A stretch of DNA of 64,000 nt, from the NCBI RefSeq assembly GCF_013363995.1, contig NZ_JABWGO010000015.1, forward strand, positions 110,827 through 174,826. The letters run 5' to 3'. Positions 41,140-50,348 of this stretch are shown here, piece after piece (the stretch's first letter is position 1; each line of letters starts with the position of its first letter). This DNA comes from Nonomuraea rhodomycinica (GTDB lineage Bacteria; Actinomycetota; Actinomycetes; Streptosporangiales; Streptosporangiaceae). Below the pieces are notes generated by a model, which was given only the letters and a program-made list of their open reading frames with translations, had not been told where the DNA came from and did no database searches. The position numbers and the translations under genes were made by a program.

Positions 41140-44100
41140 GTGCAGTTCGGAATTCTCGGGCCCCTCGAGGTGCGCACGGCCGGGGGCGAGACGGTCGCGG
41201 TCGGCGGGCCCCGCCCCCGGGCGCTGCTCGCGTTGCTGCTGCTCGACGCCGGGCGCCTCGTCAGCGTGGAGCGGCTCATCGACGGCCAGTACGGCGACGA
41301 CCCGCCGGCCGGGGCGGCCAACGCGATCCAGACCCACGTCTCCAGGCTGCGCCGCAACCTGCCGGCCGGCCTGGTCGAGTTCCACGGCTCCGGCTACCGG
41401 CTTGCGGTCGACCGGGAGGACGTCGACGCCCACCGGTTCGAGCGGCTGGCCCGCGAGGGCCGGGAGACGCTGGCCGCGGGGCAGCACGAGCGGGCCGCCC
41501 GGCTGCTGAAGGAGGCGCTGGAGCTGTGGCGCGGGCCCGCGCTGGCCGACGTGGCCGACGCGCCGTTCGCGCAGCCGCAGGCGGCCCGCCTGGAGGAGAC
41601 CCGGCTCGCGGCCAGGGAGGACCTCGCGGAGGCCCAGCTCGCCCTGCCCGGCGGCGCGCCGGTCGCCGAGCTGCGCGAGCTGGTGGCGGCCCATCCGCTG
41701 CGCGAGCGCCCGCGCGGCCTGCTCATGCGGGCGTTGCACGCCTCCGGGCAGCAGGCCGCCGCGCTGGCCGTCTACGACGAGACCCGCCGGCTGCTGGCCG
41801 ACGAGCTGGGCGCCGACCCCGCGCCGGAGCTGGCGGAGCTGCACCTGGCGATCCTGCGCGGCGGGGAGCAGCGGCAACCCCCGAGGCGACGGCTGCCCGC
41901 CCCGCTCAACCCGCTCATCGGGCGGGAGGAGGAGCTGGCCAGGATCGCCGCGCTCGGCGACGCCCGGCTGGTCACGATCGTCGGCCCCGGCGGCACCGGC
42001 AAGACCCGTCTGGCCGTCGAGGCCGCCCACCGGGCGGGTCCCGGGCGTGAGGCCGGGTTCGCCGACCTGTCGCCGGTCGACGACGGGTCGCAGGCGCCGC
42101 TGGCCGTGCTCGGCGCGCTCGGGCTGCGCGAGGCGGGCCTGCAGGCTCCGGCGGCGGGCCGTCCCGACCCGGCCGACCGCCTCGTCGCCGCGCTCGCCGA
42201 CCGGCCGCTGCTGCTGGTCCTCGACAACTGCGAGCACGTGATCGCCGCCGCGGCGGAGCTGGTCCGGCGGCTGCTGGACGCCTGCCCGGGCCTCACGATC
42301 CTGGCCACCAGCCGGGAACCGCTCGGGCTCACCGGCGAGGTCCTCGTCCCGCTGGCCCCGCTCGCCGTGCCGCCGCCGGGCACCGACCCGGGCGACGCGC
42401 TGTCCTATCCCGCCGTCCGCCTGTTCGCCGATCGGGCCGCCGCCGTCCGGCCCGGGTTCACGATCGGCCCGGAGGTCGCCGAGATCTGCGCCACGCTGGA
42501 CGGCCTGCCCCTGGCCATCGAGCTGGCCGCGGCCAGGCTGCGCACGTTCACCGGGCCCGAGATCGCCGCCCGGCTGAACGAGCACGGCCGCTTCAAGCTG
42601 CTCTCCCGCGGCGACCGCACGGCCGCGGCCCGGCACCGCACCCTCCACGCGGTGGTCGAGTGGAGCTGGAGCCTGCTCAGCCCCGAGGAGCGGGAGGCGG
42701 CCAGGCGGTTCTCGGTGTTCGCCGGGGGCGCGTCGCTGGAGGCGGCCGAGGCCGTCTGCGGTGACGGCGACGTGCTGGCCGACCTGGTCGACAAGTCCCT
42801 CGTCGAGGCCGACGGCGGGCGCTACCGCATGCTCGACACCATCCGCCTGTTCTGCGCCGAACGGCTCGCCGAGGCGGGAGACCAGCGGCAGGCCCGCGAC
42901 GCGCACGCCGCCTGGTGTCTCACCCTCGCGCGGCGCGCCGACCCGTGGCTGCGCCGGGCCGAGCAGCTCGACTGGCTGGCCGCGCTCTCCGAGGAGCACG
43001 ACAACCTGCAGGCCGCGATCCGGCACTGCGTCCAGGACGACCCCGAGACGGCGTCACGGCTGGCCGGGGCGCTGGCGGCGTACTGGTGGCTGAGCGGGCG
43101 GCGCGGCCAGATCACCTCCTCGGTGGTGCGGCTGCTCGACCGGATCGGCGGCGAGCCGCTTGAGGGGCTGGAGGAGGAGTACATCCTGTGCGTGCTGCTC
43201 GCCGTCCGCGACCTGCCGCCCGAGCGGTGGGCACGGGCGGCGGAGCTCATGCGGTCGATCGACCACGAGCTGCGCCACCCGTTCCTGGCCGTGCTGTGGG
43301 GCATGATGGCGGGCCCCCGCGACACGGTGACGGTCCAGCGGCACGGGCGGCTGCTCGACTCCGATCCGTGGAGCCAGGCCGTGTTCATGCTCGGCGAGGC
43401 GCTGATCTCGTTGGTGCACGGCCGGCCCGGCCAGGCCGAGCGCGGGCTGGAGGAGACGCTGGCGCGCTTCCGCGCCCTCGGCGAGCGCTGGGGGATGGCG
43501 CAGGCCCTCGAATGGCTGGCGATGATCGCGAGCTGGCGCGGCGACTGGGCGGGGGCGAGACGGCTCTGGGGGCAGGCCCTCGACCTGCACGGGCAACTGG
43601 GCTCCGTGGACGAGCAGGTGGACGTGCTGTGCCGCAGAGCGGCGGGGCTGGTGCGGGAGGGTGACCTGGCCGGGGCGCGCGCCGACCTCGAACAGGCCAC
43701 CGAGCTGGCCCGGCGCACGGGCACGTCCGGTTCGACGCCGGCGCTCGACCTGGGCTGGGGCGACCTGGCCCGCTTCGCCGGTGATCTCGACGAGGCGCGG
43801 GCCCGCTACACGGCGGTGCTGGAGTCCGCCGTCTCGGGCGCGTACGTGACCGAGGGCATGAGGCCGTTCGCCCACACCGCGCTCGGGCGGCTGGCCGAGG
43901 CGGAGGGCGACCTGGCGGAGGCCGGTCGCAGGCACGCCGAGGCGCTGCGCCTGGCGCGCGGGGCGGTGTACGCGGACGTGGCCGACGTCGCCGAGGGCCT
44001 GGCCGGGCCGGCGCTGCTCGAAGGGGCGGCCGAGCGGGCGGCGTACCTGCTCGGGGTGGGCGCCGCGCTGCGCGGCACCACGATCACCGGCGACCGCGAC

Positions 44101-44217
44101 GTCGCCAGAGTGGCGGCCGGGGTCACGGGGTTCCTGGGGGCCGAGGCGTTCGCCGGGCACTTCGCCAAGGGCGCCGCGCTGAGCCAGGAGGAGGCGCTGG
44201 CCGCCCTCTTCGACTGA
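41140..44217 (+). CDS. SARP/AfsR-type regulator (BTAD, NB-ARC, TPR)
   Basis: The protein has 1025 residues from GTG 41140. The N-terminal OmpR-like winged helix is QFGILGPLEVRTAGG...VSRLRRNLP. The BTAD domain (about 95-240) follows. The NB-ARC ATPase starts with Walker A IVGPGGTGKTRLA (about 281-290), with a Walker B LLLVLDNCEHV and a winged-helix segment. The last 350 residues are TPR-like. Such proteins activate secondary-metabolite genes by binding heptameric repeats. The downstream FAD monooxygenase has TGTCAG repeats in its leader. Confidence 0.93.
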   Translation: MQFGILGPLEVRTAGGETVAVGGPRPRALLALLLLDAGRLVSVERLIDGQYGDDPPAGAANAIQTHVSRLRRNLPAGLVEFHGSGYRLAVDREDVDAHRFERLAREGRETLAAGQHERAARLLKEALELWRGPALADVADAPFAQPQAARLEETRLAAREDLAEAQLALPGGAPVAELRELVAAHPLRERPRGLLMRALHASGQQAAALAVYDETRRLLADELGADPAPELAELHLAILRGGEQRQPPRRRLPAPLNPLIGREEELARIAALGDARLVTIVGPGGTGKTRLAVEAAHRAGPGREAGFADLSPVDDGSQAPLAVLGALGLREAGLQAPAAGRPDPADRLVAALADRPLLLVLDNCEHVIAAAAELVRRLLDACPGLTILATSREPLGLTGEVLVPLAPLAVPPPGTDPGDALSYPAVRLFADRAAAVRPGFTIGPEVAEICATLDGLPLAIELAAARLRTFTGPEIAARLNEHGRFKLLSRGDRTAAARHRTLHAVVEWSWSLLSPEEREAARRFSVFAGGASLEAAEAVCGDGDVLADLVDKSLVEADGGRYRMLDTIRLFCAERLAEAGDQRQARDAHAAWCLTLARRADPWLRRAEQLDWLAALSEEHDNLQAAIRHCVQDDPETASRLAGALAAYWWLSGRRGQITSSVVRLLDRIGGEPLEGLEEEYILCVLLAVRDLPPERWARAAELMRSIDHELRHPFLAVLWGMMAGPRDTVTVQRHGRLLDSDPWSQAVFMLGEALISLVHGRPGQAERGLEETLARFRALGERWGMAQALEWLAMIASWRGDWAGARRLWGQALDLHGQLGSVDEQVDVLCRRAAGLVREGDLAGARADLEQATELARRTGTSGSTPALDLGWGDLARFAGDLDEARARYTAVLESAVSGAYVTEGMRPFAHTALGRLAEAEGDLAEAGRRHAEALRLARGAVYADVADVAEGLAGPALLEGAAERAAYLLGVGAALRGTTITGDRDVARVAAGVTGFLGAEAFAGHFAKGAALSQEEALAALFD

Positions 44218-44254
44218 CCCGTCCGCGCTCTCCGGCTGGGCGGAGGCCGCGTGC

Positions 44255-44311
44255 TGTCAGTGCGCTCGCGGGTGGTCGCCGGCTGTCAGCCGGTTGAGCT
44301 CGGAGTGTCAG
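44255..44311 (+). promoter_or_regulatory. TGTCAG repeats upstream of the FAD monooxygenase
   Basis: TGTCAG occurs at 44255-44260, 44284-44289 and 44306-44311. The last two are 22 bp apart, the spacing typical of SARP boxes. The first is 29 bp away, so only a pair fits. Position just downstream of the SARP gene makes it a candidate target. Confidence 0.4.
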
Positions 44312-44334
44312 CGCGTCCCGCGAAAGTCGTGGAC

Positions 44335-45507
44335 ATGCAGAACACCAACATCCTCATCTCCGGTGCCAGCGTCGGCGGTCCCGCCCTCGGTTACTGGCTC
44401 GCCCGCTACGGCTTCCGCGTCACGGTCGTCGAGAAGGCCCCCGCCCTGCGTCCCGGCGGGCAGGCGGTGGACTTCAAGGGGGACGTCCACATGACGGTCC
44501 TGCGCCGCATGGGCATCCTGGACGACGTGCGGCGGCTCCAGACCGGCGGCACCGACCAGACCTTCGTCGACGCCCGCGGCCGGGCGGTCGCGGTCCTGCC
44601 CGGCGAGTTCACCGGCGGCGAGCTGGAGATCCACCGCGGCGACCTGGCGCGGCTGGTCCACGACAAGAGCGTCGCGGCGGGCTGCGCGTACGTCTTCGGC
44701 GACTCGATCACCTCGCTCACCGAGTCGCCCGACGGCGTGCACGTGACCTTCGAGCGGTCCGCGCCTCGCACGTTCGACCTGGTGATCGGGGCCGACGGCA
44801 TCCACTCGAACGTGCGCCGCCTGGCCTTCGGCCCCGAGTCGGACTACGTCGAGTTCCTCGGCCACTACTACGCGCTGGCCGAGGTGCCCGAGCGGTTCGG
44901 CGGCGAGGCGCAGATGTACAACGAGCCGGGCCGGATGGTCGCCGCGGGCGGCCCCAAGGCGTCCGCGTTCTTCGTCTTCGCCTCGCCGCGCCTCGACTAC
45001 GACCGTTACGACACCGAGCAGATGCGGCGGATCGTGATCGACGCGTACGCCGGTATGGGCTGGCGGACGCCCGAGATCCTGGACGCGGTGCGCCGCACGG
45101 GCGACTTCTACCTCGACTCGATCAGCCGGGTGAAGATCGACCGGTACTCCGAGGGCCGGGTGGCGCTGGTGGGCGACGCGGCCTACGCGAACACGCTCGG
45201 CGGGTTCGGGTCCGGGCTGGCGCTGGTCGGCGCGTACGTGCTGGCGGGCGAGCTGGCGGCGGCCGGCGGCGACCACCGGGTGGCGTTCCAGCGGTACGAG
45301 GAGGGCTTCCGCGAGTACGCCAAGGTCTCGGAGAAGGGCAACGCCGGGCCGTGGCTGGCTCCCCCGTCGGCGGCCCGCATCCGGATGCGCAACTGGACGT
45401 TCAAGGTGGGCTTCCTGCTCAAGCTCATGATGAAGATGACCGACGACTTCGCCGAGAACATCACGCTGAAGGACTACCCGTCGCTGGTGCGCGGCGCGCT
45501 GAGGTGA
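44335..45507 (+). CDS. FAD-dependent monooxygenase (PHBH/TetX-type)
   Basis: The protein has 390 residues from ATG 44335. The dinucleotide-binding motif is ISGASVGGPALGYWLARYGFRVTVVEK, the DG motif LVIGADGIHSNVRR is near residue 155, and the GD motif is GRVALVGDAAYANTLGGFGSGLALVGAY. This is the aromatic hydroxylase class. A C-terminal segment (RMRNWTFKVGFLLKLMMKM) is helical and basic. The substrate is unknown. It is next to the SARP regulator, and its 3' end overlaps the convergent membrane gene by 34 bp. Confidence 0.93.
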   Translation: MQNTNILISGASVGGPALGYWLARYGFRVTVVEKAPALRPGGQAVDFKGDVHMTVLRRMGILDDVRRLQTGGTDQTFVDARGRAVAVLPGEFTGGELEIHRGDLARLVHDKSVAAGCAYVFGDSITSLTESPDGVHVTFERSAPRTFDLVIGADGIHSNVRRLAFGPESDYVEFLGHYYALAEVPERFGGEAQMYNEPGRMVAAGGPKASAFFVFASPRLDYDRYDTEQMRRIVIDAYAGMGWRTPEILDAVRRTGDFYLDSISRVKIDRYSEGRVALVGDAAYANTLGGFGSGLALVGAYVLAGELAAAGGDHRVAFQRYEEGFREYAKVSEKGNAGPWLAPPSAARIRMRNWTFKVGFLLKLMMKMTDDFAENITLKDYPSLVRGALR

Positions 45508-45899
45508 GCGGCGTCACGGGGGCGGTCGAACCACCGCCCCGCCGACGGGAGCAGGAGCAGGACGACGACCACCGCGGATTCGGACACGTTCACGAAGAGC
45601 GCGGCGGGCGAGTCGAAAGTGTCGTCCGCCACCTGGAGAGCCAGGAACATGACCCCCTGGACGGCCCCGATCGCGACCAGGAGCCATCGGGTGCTCCGGA
45701 GCCGCCCCGGGACGCGCTTGAGCGCCCATCCTTGGACAGCGGCCCAGGCGGCGGCCATGACCGGCAGGATCCACACCGTCCCGCCCGCCGAGATGGCGAG
45801 CAGGAGAGCGAGCACCGAGCCCAGAAGCGACAGGAAGCACTGCAGTGTCAGGATGAAGTGCACGACCTTGACCGTGCGCGGCATGGGCTCCGGCTGCAC
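45474..45899 (-). CDS. Small four-helix membrane protein
   Basis: The protein has 141 residues from GTG 45899; ATG 45884 is an alternative. Four hydrophobic segments follow each other (VHFILTLQCFLSLLGSVLALLLA, WILPVMAAAWAAVQGWAL, WLLVAIGAVQGVMFLALQVA, SAVVVVLLLLPSAG). No family was recognised. Confidence 0.75.
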   Translation of the reverse strand: MQPEPMPRTVKVVHFILTLQCFLSLLGSVLALLLAISAGGTVWILPVMAAAWAAVQGWALKRVPGRLRSTRWLLVAIGAVQGVMFLALQVADDTFDSPAALFVNVSESAVVVVLLLLPSAGRWFDRPRDAAHLSAPRTSDG

Positions 45900-46045
45900 G
45901 GCTCAGCCCACCGCCAGGCGGCGGAGGCGGGCGATCAGGAGGAACGGGACGCCGAAGCACGAGGCGACGGGCGGCTGCTCCCTCATCATGCGGATCGTGC
46001 GGTCCACGCGCCCTCCCGCGGGGTGCCGGTGATCGTTTCTCGATC

Positions 46046-46531
46046 TTATGCGACCGATGTGCCCGTGGCGGGCCGGGCGGCGAAGAGAGCGTCGAGTGCG
46101 GCCTGCTGATCGGAGTCGAAGGCGCGCCTGGGGAGGAAGGCCGCGCACTGCTTGCCGATGAAGAACAGCCAGAACTCCGGCGTGGTCACGATATTTCCGA
46201 ACATGGACCAGTTGAGGGTGGTCGTGTACTGGTCGGTCCGGCACTCGTACCCCTGGCCGGTCACCCGCAGCGTCGTCGGCACACAGAGGTACGCGAGCTG
46301 CCGCCGCGCCGCCCGGCGGATCGCCCACGTCAGCGCCACGGGGAACGCGACCGCCCCGGCGAACATGCCGACCGCCAGGCCGATGCCGCCCATCACGGCG
46401 CAGGCCGCTCCCGCGAGCACGAGGATCGCCGGGAGCGCCACGCGAAGCGCGCTGAGCTGCCGTCTGAGTCCCTGCCCGAAGGCCCGCGCCACCTCGTCCT
46501 GCGTGGGCGTGTAGTCGATGGTGAAGTCCAC
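46046..46531 (-). CDS. YcxB-like membrane protein
   Basis: The protein has 161 residues from ATG 46531. Two membrane helices near the N terminus (ALPAILVLAGAACAVMGGIGL and GAVAFPVALTWAI) are followed by a beta-rich tail with LFFIGKQCAAFLPRRAFDSDQQAALDAL, which matches the YcxB C-terminal signature. The family's function is unknown. Confidence 0.8.
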   Translation of the reverse strand: MDFTIDYTPTQDEVARAFGQGLRRQLSALRVALPAILVLAGAACAVMGGIGLAVGMFAGAVAFPVALTWAIRRAARRQLAYLCVPTTLRVTGQGYECRTDQYTTTLNWSMFGNIVTTPEFWLFFIGKQCAAFLPRRAFDSDQQAALDALFAARPATGTSVA

Positions 46532-46554
46532 CGGAGGTCCGTCTCCTTGCTACC

Positions 46555-46671
46555 CGATCGTCGGGTCCACCGTAGGGCCGTCGGCGGCCCGGTCGATCAC
46601 GGAGTCCGCCGTAGAGCCGCCGCCCGCCCGTTCGATCGCGGAGCCCGCCATAGGGCTACTCGGTCGCGTGA
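46555..46671. repeat. Three 39-bp tandem imperfect repeats
   Basis: Units start with CGATC at 46555, 46594 and 46633 and each contain a CGGAGTCCGCCGTAGAGCC-like core. They lie between the YcxB-like start and the XRE gene stop. The third unit overlaps the last codons of the XRE gene. Confidence 0.6.
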
Positions 46672-47492
46672 CGGTGTCGGGCGCGGCTGTGGAGGAGGGC
46701 GGACGTGGCGTCGTCGGCGGGCAGGAACGCCTCCAGGCGCAGCTCGGCGAGCGTGACGTCCGTCGCCGTGGCGAACGACGTCAGCGTCGTGATCAGCCGC
46801 AGCTCCCCGTCGGCCGAGGCCAGCCGCATGGGCACCGCGAAGCCGAGGTGCTCCGGCCCGACCGGGGTCTGGGGCACGTACCCGGCCAGCTCGTCGACCA
46901 GGGCGTCGAGGCGCGGGTCGGGGCTGCGGCGGGCGCGGGCGCGGAGGTTCTCGATGACGTGCCGGCCCCATTCCGGGAGGTTGCGCAGGCGGTGCCCCAT
47001 GCCGTCGGGGTGCAGCATGAGCCGGAGCATGTTGAGCGGGGGTTCGAGCAGCTCGGGCGCCGCGTCCTCGGTGAACACCTCGATGGCGGCGTTCGCCGCC
47101 ACCACCTGTCCGTACGGCCCGATGACCAGCGCCGGGTACGGCAGATGGCCGTCCAGGATCTGCTCCAGCGCCGCGCGCACGGGACGCAGCGCGGCCTCGT
47201 CGAAGCCGGACTCGGCGAACACCGGCGCGTAGCCCGCCGCGGTGAGCAGGTCGTTGCGCTCGCGCAGCGTGAGGCCGAGCGACTCCGCCAGCCGGATCAC
47301 GATGGCGCGCCCCGGCAGGGAGCGGCCGCTCTCGATGAAGCTCAGATGGCGCTGGGTCGTGCCGGCCAGCGTGGCGAGTTCGAGCTGGCTGACGCGGCGG
47401 CTGTGGCGCCAGCGCCTCAGCTCGCCGCCGATACCGCTGCCGCTGCCGCTGGTGCCGCCGATGCCGCTGCGCTCGGTCATGGTGGTGCTCAC
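46656..47492 (-). CDS. XRE regulator with MmyB-like ligand-binding domain
   Basis: The protein has 278 residues from GTG 47492; ATG 47480 (MTERSG) is possible. The helix-turn-helix is SQLELATLAGTTQRHLSFIESGRSLPGRAIVIRLAESL. The MmyB-like PAS-related domain follows: ALVIGPYGQVVAANAAIEVFTEDA, NMLRLMLHPDGMGHRLRNLPEWGRHVIENL. It is divergent from the dehydrogenase and probably controls it. MmyB-type domains often bind fatty acids. Confidence 0.92.
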   Translation of the reverse strand: MSTTMTERSGIGGTSGSGSGIGGELRRWRHSRRVSQLELATLAGTTQRHLSFIESGRSLPGRAIVIRLAESLGLTLRERNDLLTAAGYAPVFAESGFDEAALRPVRAALEQILDGHLPYPALVIGPYGQVVAANAAIEVFTEDAAPELLEPPLNMLRLMLHPDGMGHRLRNLPEWGRHVIENLRARARRSPDPRLDALVDELAGYVPQTPVGPEHLGFAVPMRLASADGELRLITTLTSFATATDVTLAELRLEAFLPADDATSALLHSRARHRHATE

Positions 47493-47523
47493 CAGGCAGT
47501 TCTATCGGCTTCGTACGACAGCC

Positions 47524-47547
47524 GGCGATTCCTTCCAGGGAATTGCC
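47524..47547. promoter_or_regulatory. Inverted repeat upstream of the dehydrogenase
   Basis: GGCGATTCC at 47524-47532 and GGAATTGCC at 47539-47547 are inverse at 8 of 9 positions around 6 nt. It is a candidate operator for the divergent XRE regulator. Confidence 0.45.
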
Positions 47548-47608
47548 CGATGTCAGCGTTCGTCCGGACGATTCCCTCGTACCGCAACATGGCGAGGAAG
47601 GACGTGCG

Positions 47609-48622
47609 ATGAGGAGCTATCACCTGCATCCGGGGGGCGGGCTCGACGGGCTGACCACCGCGGACCACGACGAGCCCACGCCGGGACGCGGGCAGGTCGT
47701 GGTGCGGATGCGCGCCAACGGGCTGGGCTTTCGCGACCTGATGGTGCTGAAGGACGACTACCCGCTGCCGATCACGCCCGGCATCGTGCCCGGCTGCGAG
47801 GGCGTGGGCGAGGTGGTCTCCGTCGGTGAGGGCGTCACCCGGGTCGGGCCGGGCGACCGTGTGGCGGCCACCGTGTTCCCGCAGTGGCAGGACGGGCCGT
47901 TCCTGCTTGAGAACGCCGCCCAGCTCGGCACCATGATCAACGGCATGCTGACCGAGTACGCGGTGCTCAGCGAGGACGGCGTGGTGCCTCTTCCGGAGCA
48001 CCTGTCGTACGAGGAGGCGGCGGCGCTGCCGCTGGCGGCCGTGACCGCGTGGAACGCGCTGACCTCCGGCGGCGCGCCCCGGCCGGGCGAGACCGTGCTG
48101 ACGCTCGGATCGGGCGGAGTGTCGCTGTTCGCGCTGATGTTCGCCAAGGCCGGCGGCGCCCGGGTGATCGTGACGACGTCCGGCCCGGACAAGGCGGCGC
48201 GGCTGCGCGAGCTCGGCGCCGACGAGGTGATCGACTATCGGGCGAACCCGTCGTGGTCGGAGCAGGTCCGCGCCGTGACGAACGGCCGAGGCGCCGACCG
48301 CGTCATCGACCCGGCGGGGCCGCTGGAGCAGTCGCTGCGCTCGGTGGCGCTCGGCGGCGAGGTGGCGTTCGTCGGCTACCGCCTGTCGGGCGCCGAGGGG
48401 GCCGCGCCGGTGGACCCGGCGGTGCTGTTCGGCGCGGGCGCGGTGCTGCGCCCGGTCGCGACCGGCAGCCGGGCCCATTTCCTCCAGGTGAACCGGGTCA
48501 TGACCGCGCACCGGCTGCGTCCCGTGATCGACCGGGTGTTCCCGTTCGAGGACGTCCACGAGGCGTACCGCTACTGCATGGCCGGCGGCGGCTTCGGCAA
48601 GGTCGTCATCAGCCACGCCTGA
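47609..48622 (+). CDS. Zinc-type medium-chain alcohol dehydrogenase/quinone reductase
   Basis: The protein has 337 residues from ATG 47609, with GGAAGG upstream. GHE-like regions are modified: GLGFRDLMVLKDDYPLPITPGIVPGCEGVGEVVSVGEG, and the Rossmann motif is TVLTLGSGGVSLFALMFAKAGGARVIVTT. The catalytic zinc ligands are not complete, so it belongs to the zinc-independent quinone-oxidoreductase side of the family. NAD(P)H-dependent reduction is likely. It is the probable target of the divergent XRE/MmyB regulator. Confidence 0.9.
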   Translation: MRSYHLHPGGGLDGLTTADHDEPTPGRGQVVVRMRANGLGFRDLMVLKDDYPLPITPGIVPGCEGVGEVVSVGEGVTRVGPGDRVAATVFPQWQDGPFLLENAAQLGTMINGMLTEYAVLSEDGVVPLPEHLSYEEAAALPLAAVTAWNALTSGGAPRPGETVLTLGSGGVSLFALMFAKAGGARVIVTTSGPDKAARLRELGADEVIDYRANPSWSEQVRAVTNGRGADRVIDPAGPLEQSLRSVALGGEVAFVGYRLSGAEGAAPVDPAVLFGAGAVLRPVATGSRAHFLQVNRVMTAHRLRPVIDRVFPFEDVHEAYRYCMAGGGFGKVVISHA

Positions 48623-48704
48623 GAGCCAGGGCTTCGGATGGGAGCCCGGACTTCGGGTTCCCGAAGGGGCGTCCCGGCATGGGACGTCCCCTCGGACGTG
48701 GGCG

Positions 48705-49643
48705 TCAGCAGGAGGAGCGGTCCGTGGCCGTCCCCGTCTCGCAGGCCGAACGTTGGGCGCGGCCCCTGAGCCGGGCCAGCGGCGAGTCCGCGGCGGCCTT
48801 GAGCTGCGGCGACGCACCCGTGGCCGTGGATCGCGGCGAGGCGCCCGTCGAGGCGGGCCGGGCGGAGGGCGAGGCACTCGCGGCGTCGGCTGTGGCCGAC
48901 GGACTGGCGCTCGCGGACGTGGCCGACGGCGTGGCGCTCGCGGACGTGGCCGCGGGCTCGCCGGTGTCCCCGAGGAGCTGGGCGGCGCGGTTCTCGTCGG
49001 TGAGCGGGGCGACCAGCGCCGCGCCCGGCTTCTCCTCGATGAACACGCCCTGCCCGATCGGGATGTGCACCGACGCCTGGTACGCCTGCGCCTGCGGTGA
49101 CGCGGCCCGGCGCTTGGCCCGGGCGAGGGCGCTGTCCACGTAGAACAGGCCACGGCCGGCCGTGCCGAGCGACTGGCGCAGGCCGTCGAGCGTGGTGCCG
49201 GTGGGCTGCTCGACCCGCAGCCGGATCTGCCCGCCGGTGTGGCCGCGGCCGAGCTTGCCGGCGAGGACCTTGTCGACCCTCACCACGACGCTGGCCCAGC
49301 GGATCGCGGCCTCCGCGCTCTCGTACGGCACGACCCGCGGCGTCGGCGAGTCGTCGTCCGAGGCGTACGCGATGCCGGGCTCGACGCCGACGACCGTGCC
49401 CTCCACCAGCGCGGCGGCCGGGCGGAACGCGCCGGACGGCCGGGCGCCGGGCGTGATGTCGTCGAGCGAGTCGAACAGGTACTGCCCCGTCCCGCCCGCG
49501 TCCGGGTGGAGCTGGGACCAGAACGACCGCTGGGGCTGCCGTTCAGCCTGCGGGACGGCGCTCTGCTGGGCCGCGCACGCGGTGACGGAGGCGACGGACG
49601 CGGCGGCGGCGAGGCCGGCCGCGAGGAGCTTGAGGTTGCGCAT
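48705..49643 (-). CDS. Secreted lipoprotein with Ala/Ser-rich tail
   Basis: The protein has 312 residues from ATG 49643. The N terminus MRNLKLLAAGLAAAASVASVTACAAQ carries a lipobox (VTAC) at residues 20-23. The middle (about 40-200) is mixed alpha/beta, with EGTVVGVEPGIAYASDDDSPTPRVV and KVLAGKLGRGHTGGQIRLRVEQPTG. The C-terminal 110 residues are low-complexity Ala/Ser/Thr. It follows the secreted metzincin gene by 10 nt on the same strand, so the two are co-expressed. Confidence 0.8.
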   Translation of the reverse strand: MRNLKLLAAGLAAAASVASVTACAAQQSAVPQAERQPQRSFWSQLHPDAGGTGQYLFDSLDDITPGARPSGAFRPAAALVEGTVVGVEPGIAYASDDDSPTPRVVPYESAEAAIRWASVVVRVDKVLAGKLGRGHTGGQIRLRVEQPTGTTLDGLRQSLGTAGRGLFYVDSALARAKRRAASPQAQAYQASVHIPIGQGVFIEEKPGAALVAPLTDENRAAQLLGDTGEPAATSASATPSATSASASPSATADAASASPSARPASTGASPRSTATGASPQLKAAADSPLARLRGRAQRSACETGTATDRSSC

Positions 49644-49653
49644 CGCCGGTCTC

Positions 49654-50247
49654 CTAGTAGCGGCCGTTGATGTGGGCGACGTCGTGCGCGCTGTACTTGA
49701 GGATCTTGTGCGCGCCGGTCTTCAGGCAGGACGTCGACTCGGTGGAGTGGTCGAGGCCGACCGTGTGCCCGACCTCGTGGCAGGCCAGCGCCTGCCGCTG
49801 GGTCGCGGTCATCCAGTCGATGTCGCGCAGGTCGTAGCGGACCTCGTACTGGTCGCAGCGCCACGGCTGGCTGCTGTCGGCCGGGGCGATGGTCTTGACG
49901 CACTTCGAGTACGCGTACAGGTTGTAGCCCGTGCTGGAGCCGTCCCAGTCGAGGTCCCAGTGGTCGACGTAGTAGCGGTCGAACGACTCCACGTCGGTGC
50001 TGGGGTCGGGCGTGGTGTCGGCGGCCACGGTCATGTCGGTCTGGGCGTCGAGGTTCAGCAGCGCGGCCTTCACGGCGGTGCGGGTGCGGGTCTCCAGGGA
50101 CGCGTAGTTGTACCAGTGCTTGCCGTTGTCGGCGAAGGGGCAGCAGCCGTTGCCGGAGCCGAAGCCGTTCGCCCCGGCGGGGGTCGCGGTGGCCGCCGTC
50201 ACGGCCGCCGCGAGGACGAGTGCCGGGAGGAGCTTTCGAGAAAACAT
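49654..50247 (-). CDS. Secreted metzincin-type metalloprotease
   Basis: The protein has 197 residues from ATG 50247, with signal peptide MFSRKLLPALVLAAAVTAATATPAGA. The zinc motif is HEVGHTVGLDH (HExxHxxGxxH), as in matrixins and snapalysins. Four Cys residues could form disulfides. The sequence WTATQRQALACHEVGH is preceded by a Trp/Tyr-rich region. Length and layout resemble small actinomycete proteases of the snapalysin type. It is divergent from the Ser/Thr kinase. Confidence 0.88.
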   Translation of the reverse strand: MFSRKLLPALVLAAAVTAATATPAGANGFGSGNGCCPFADNGKHWYNYASLETRTRTAVKAALLNLDAQTDMTVAADTTPDPSTDVESFDRYYVDHWDLDWDGSSTGYNLYAYSKCVKTIAPADSSQPWRCDQYEVRYDLRDIDWMTATQRQALACHEVGHTVGLDHSTESTSCLKTGAHKILKYSAHDVAHINGRY

Positions 50248-50348
50248 GTGATCCAGAAATAGGGAAAAAGGGAGTCCGCATATCGTGCCGGGCGGATTCG
50301 GGAAGATCAACCCGATGTATCCGCTTTGGCGGCTCTAGGCTGTGCGCT

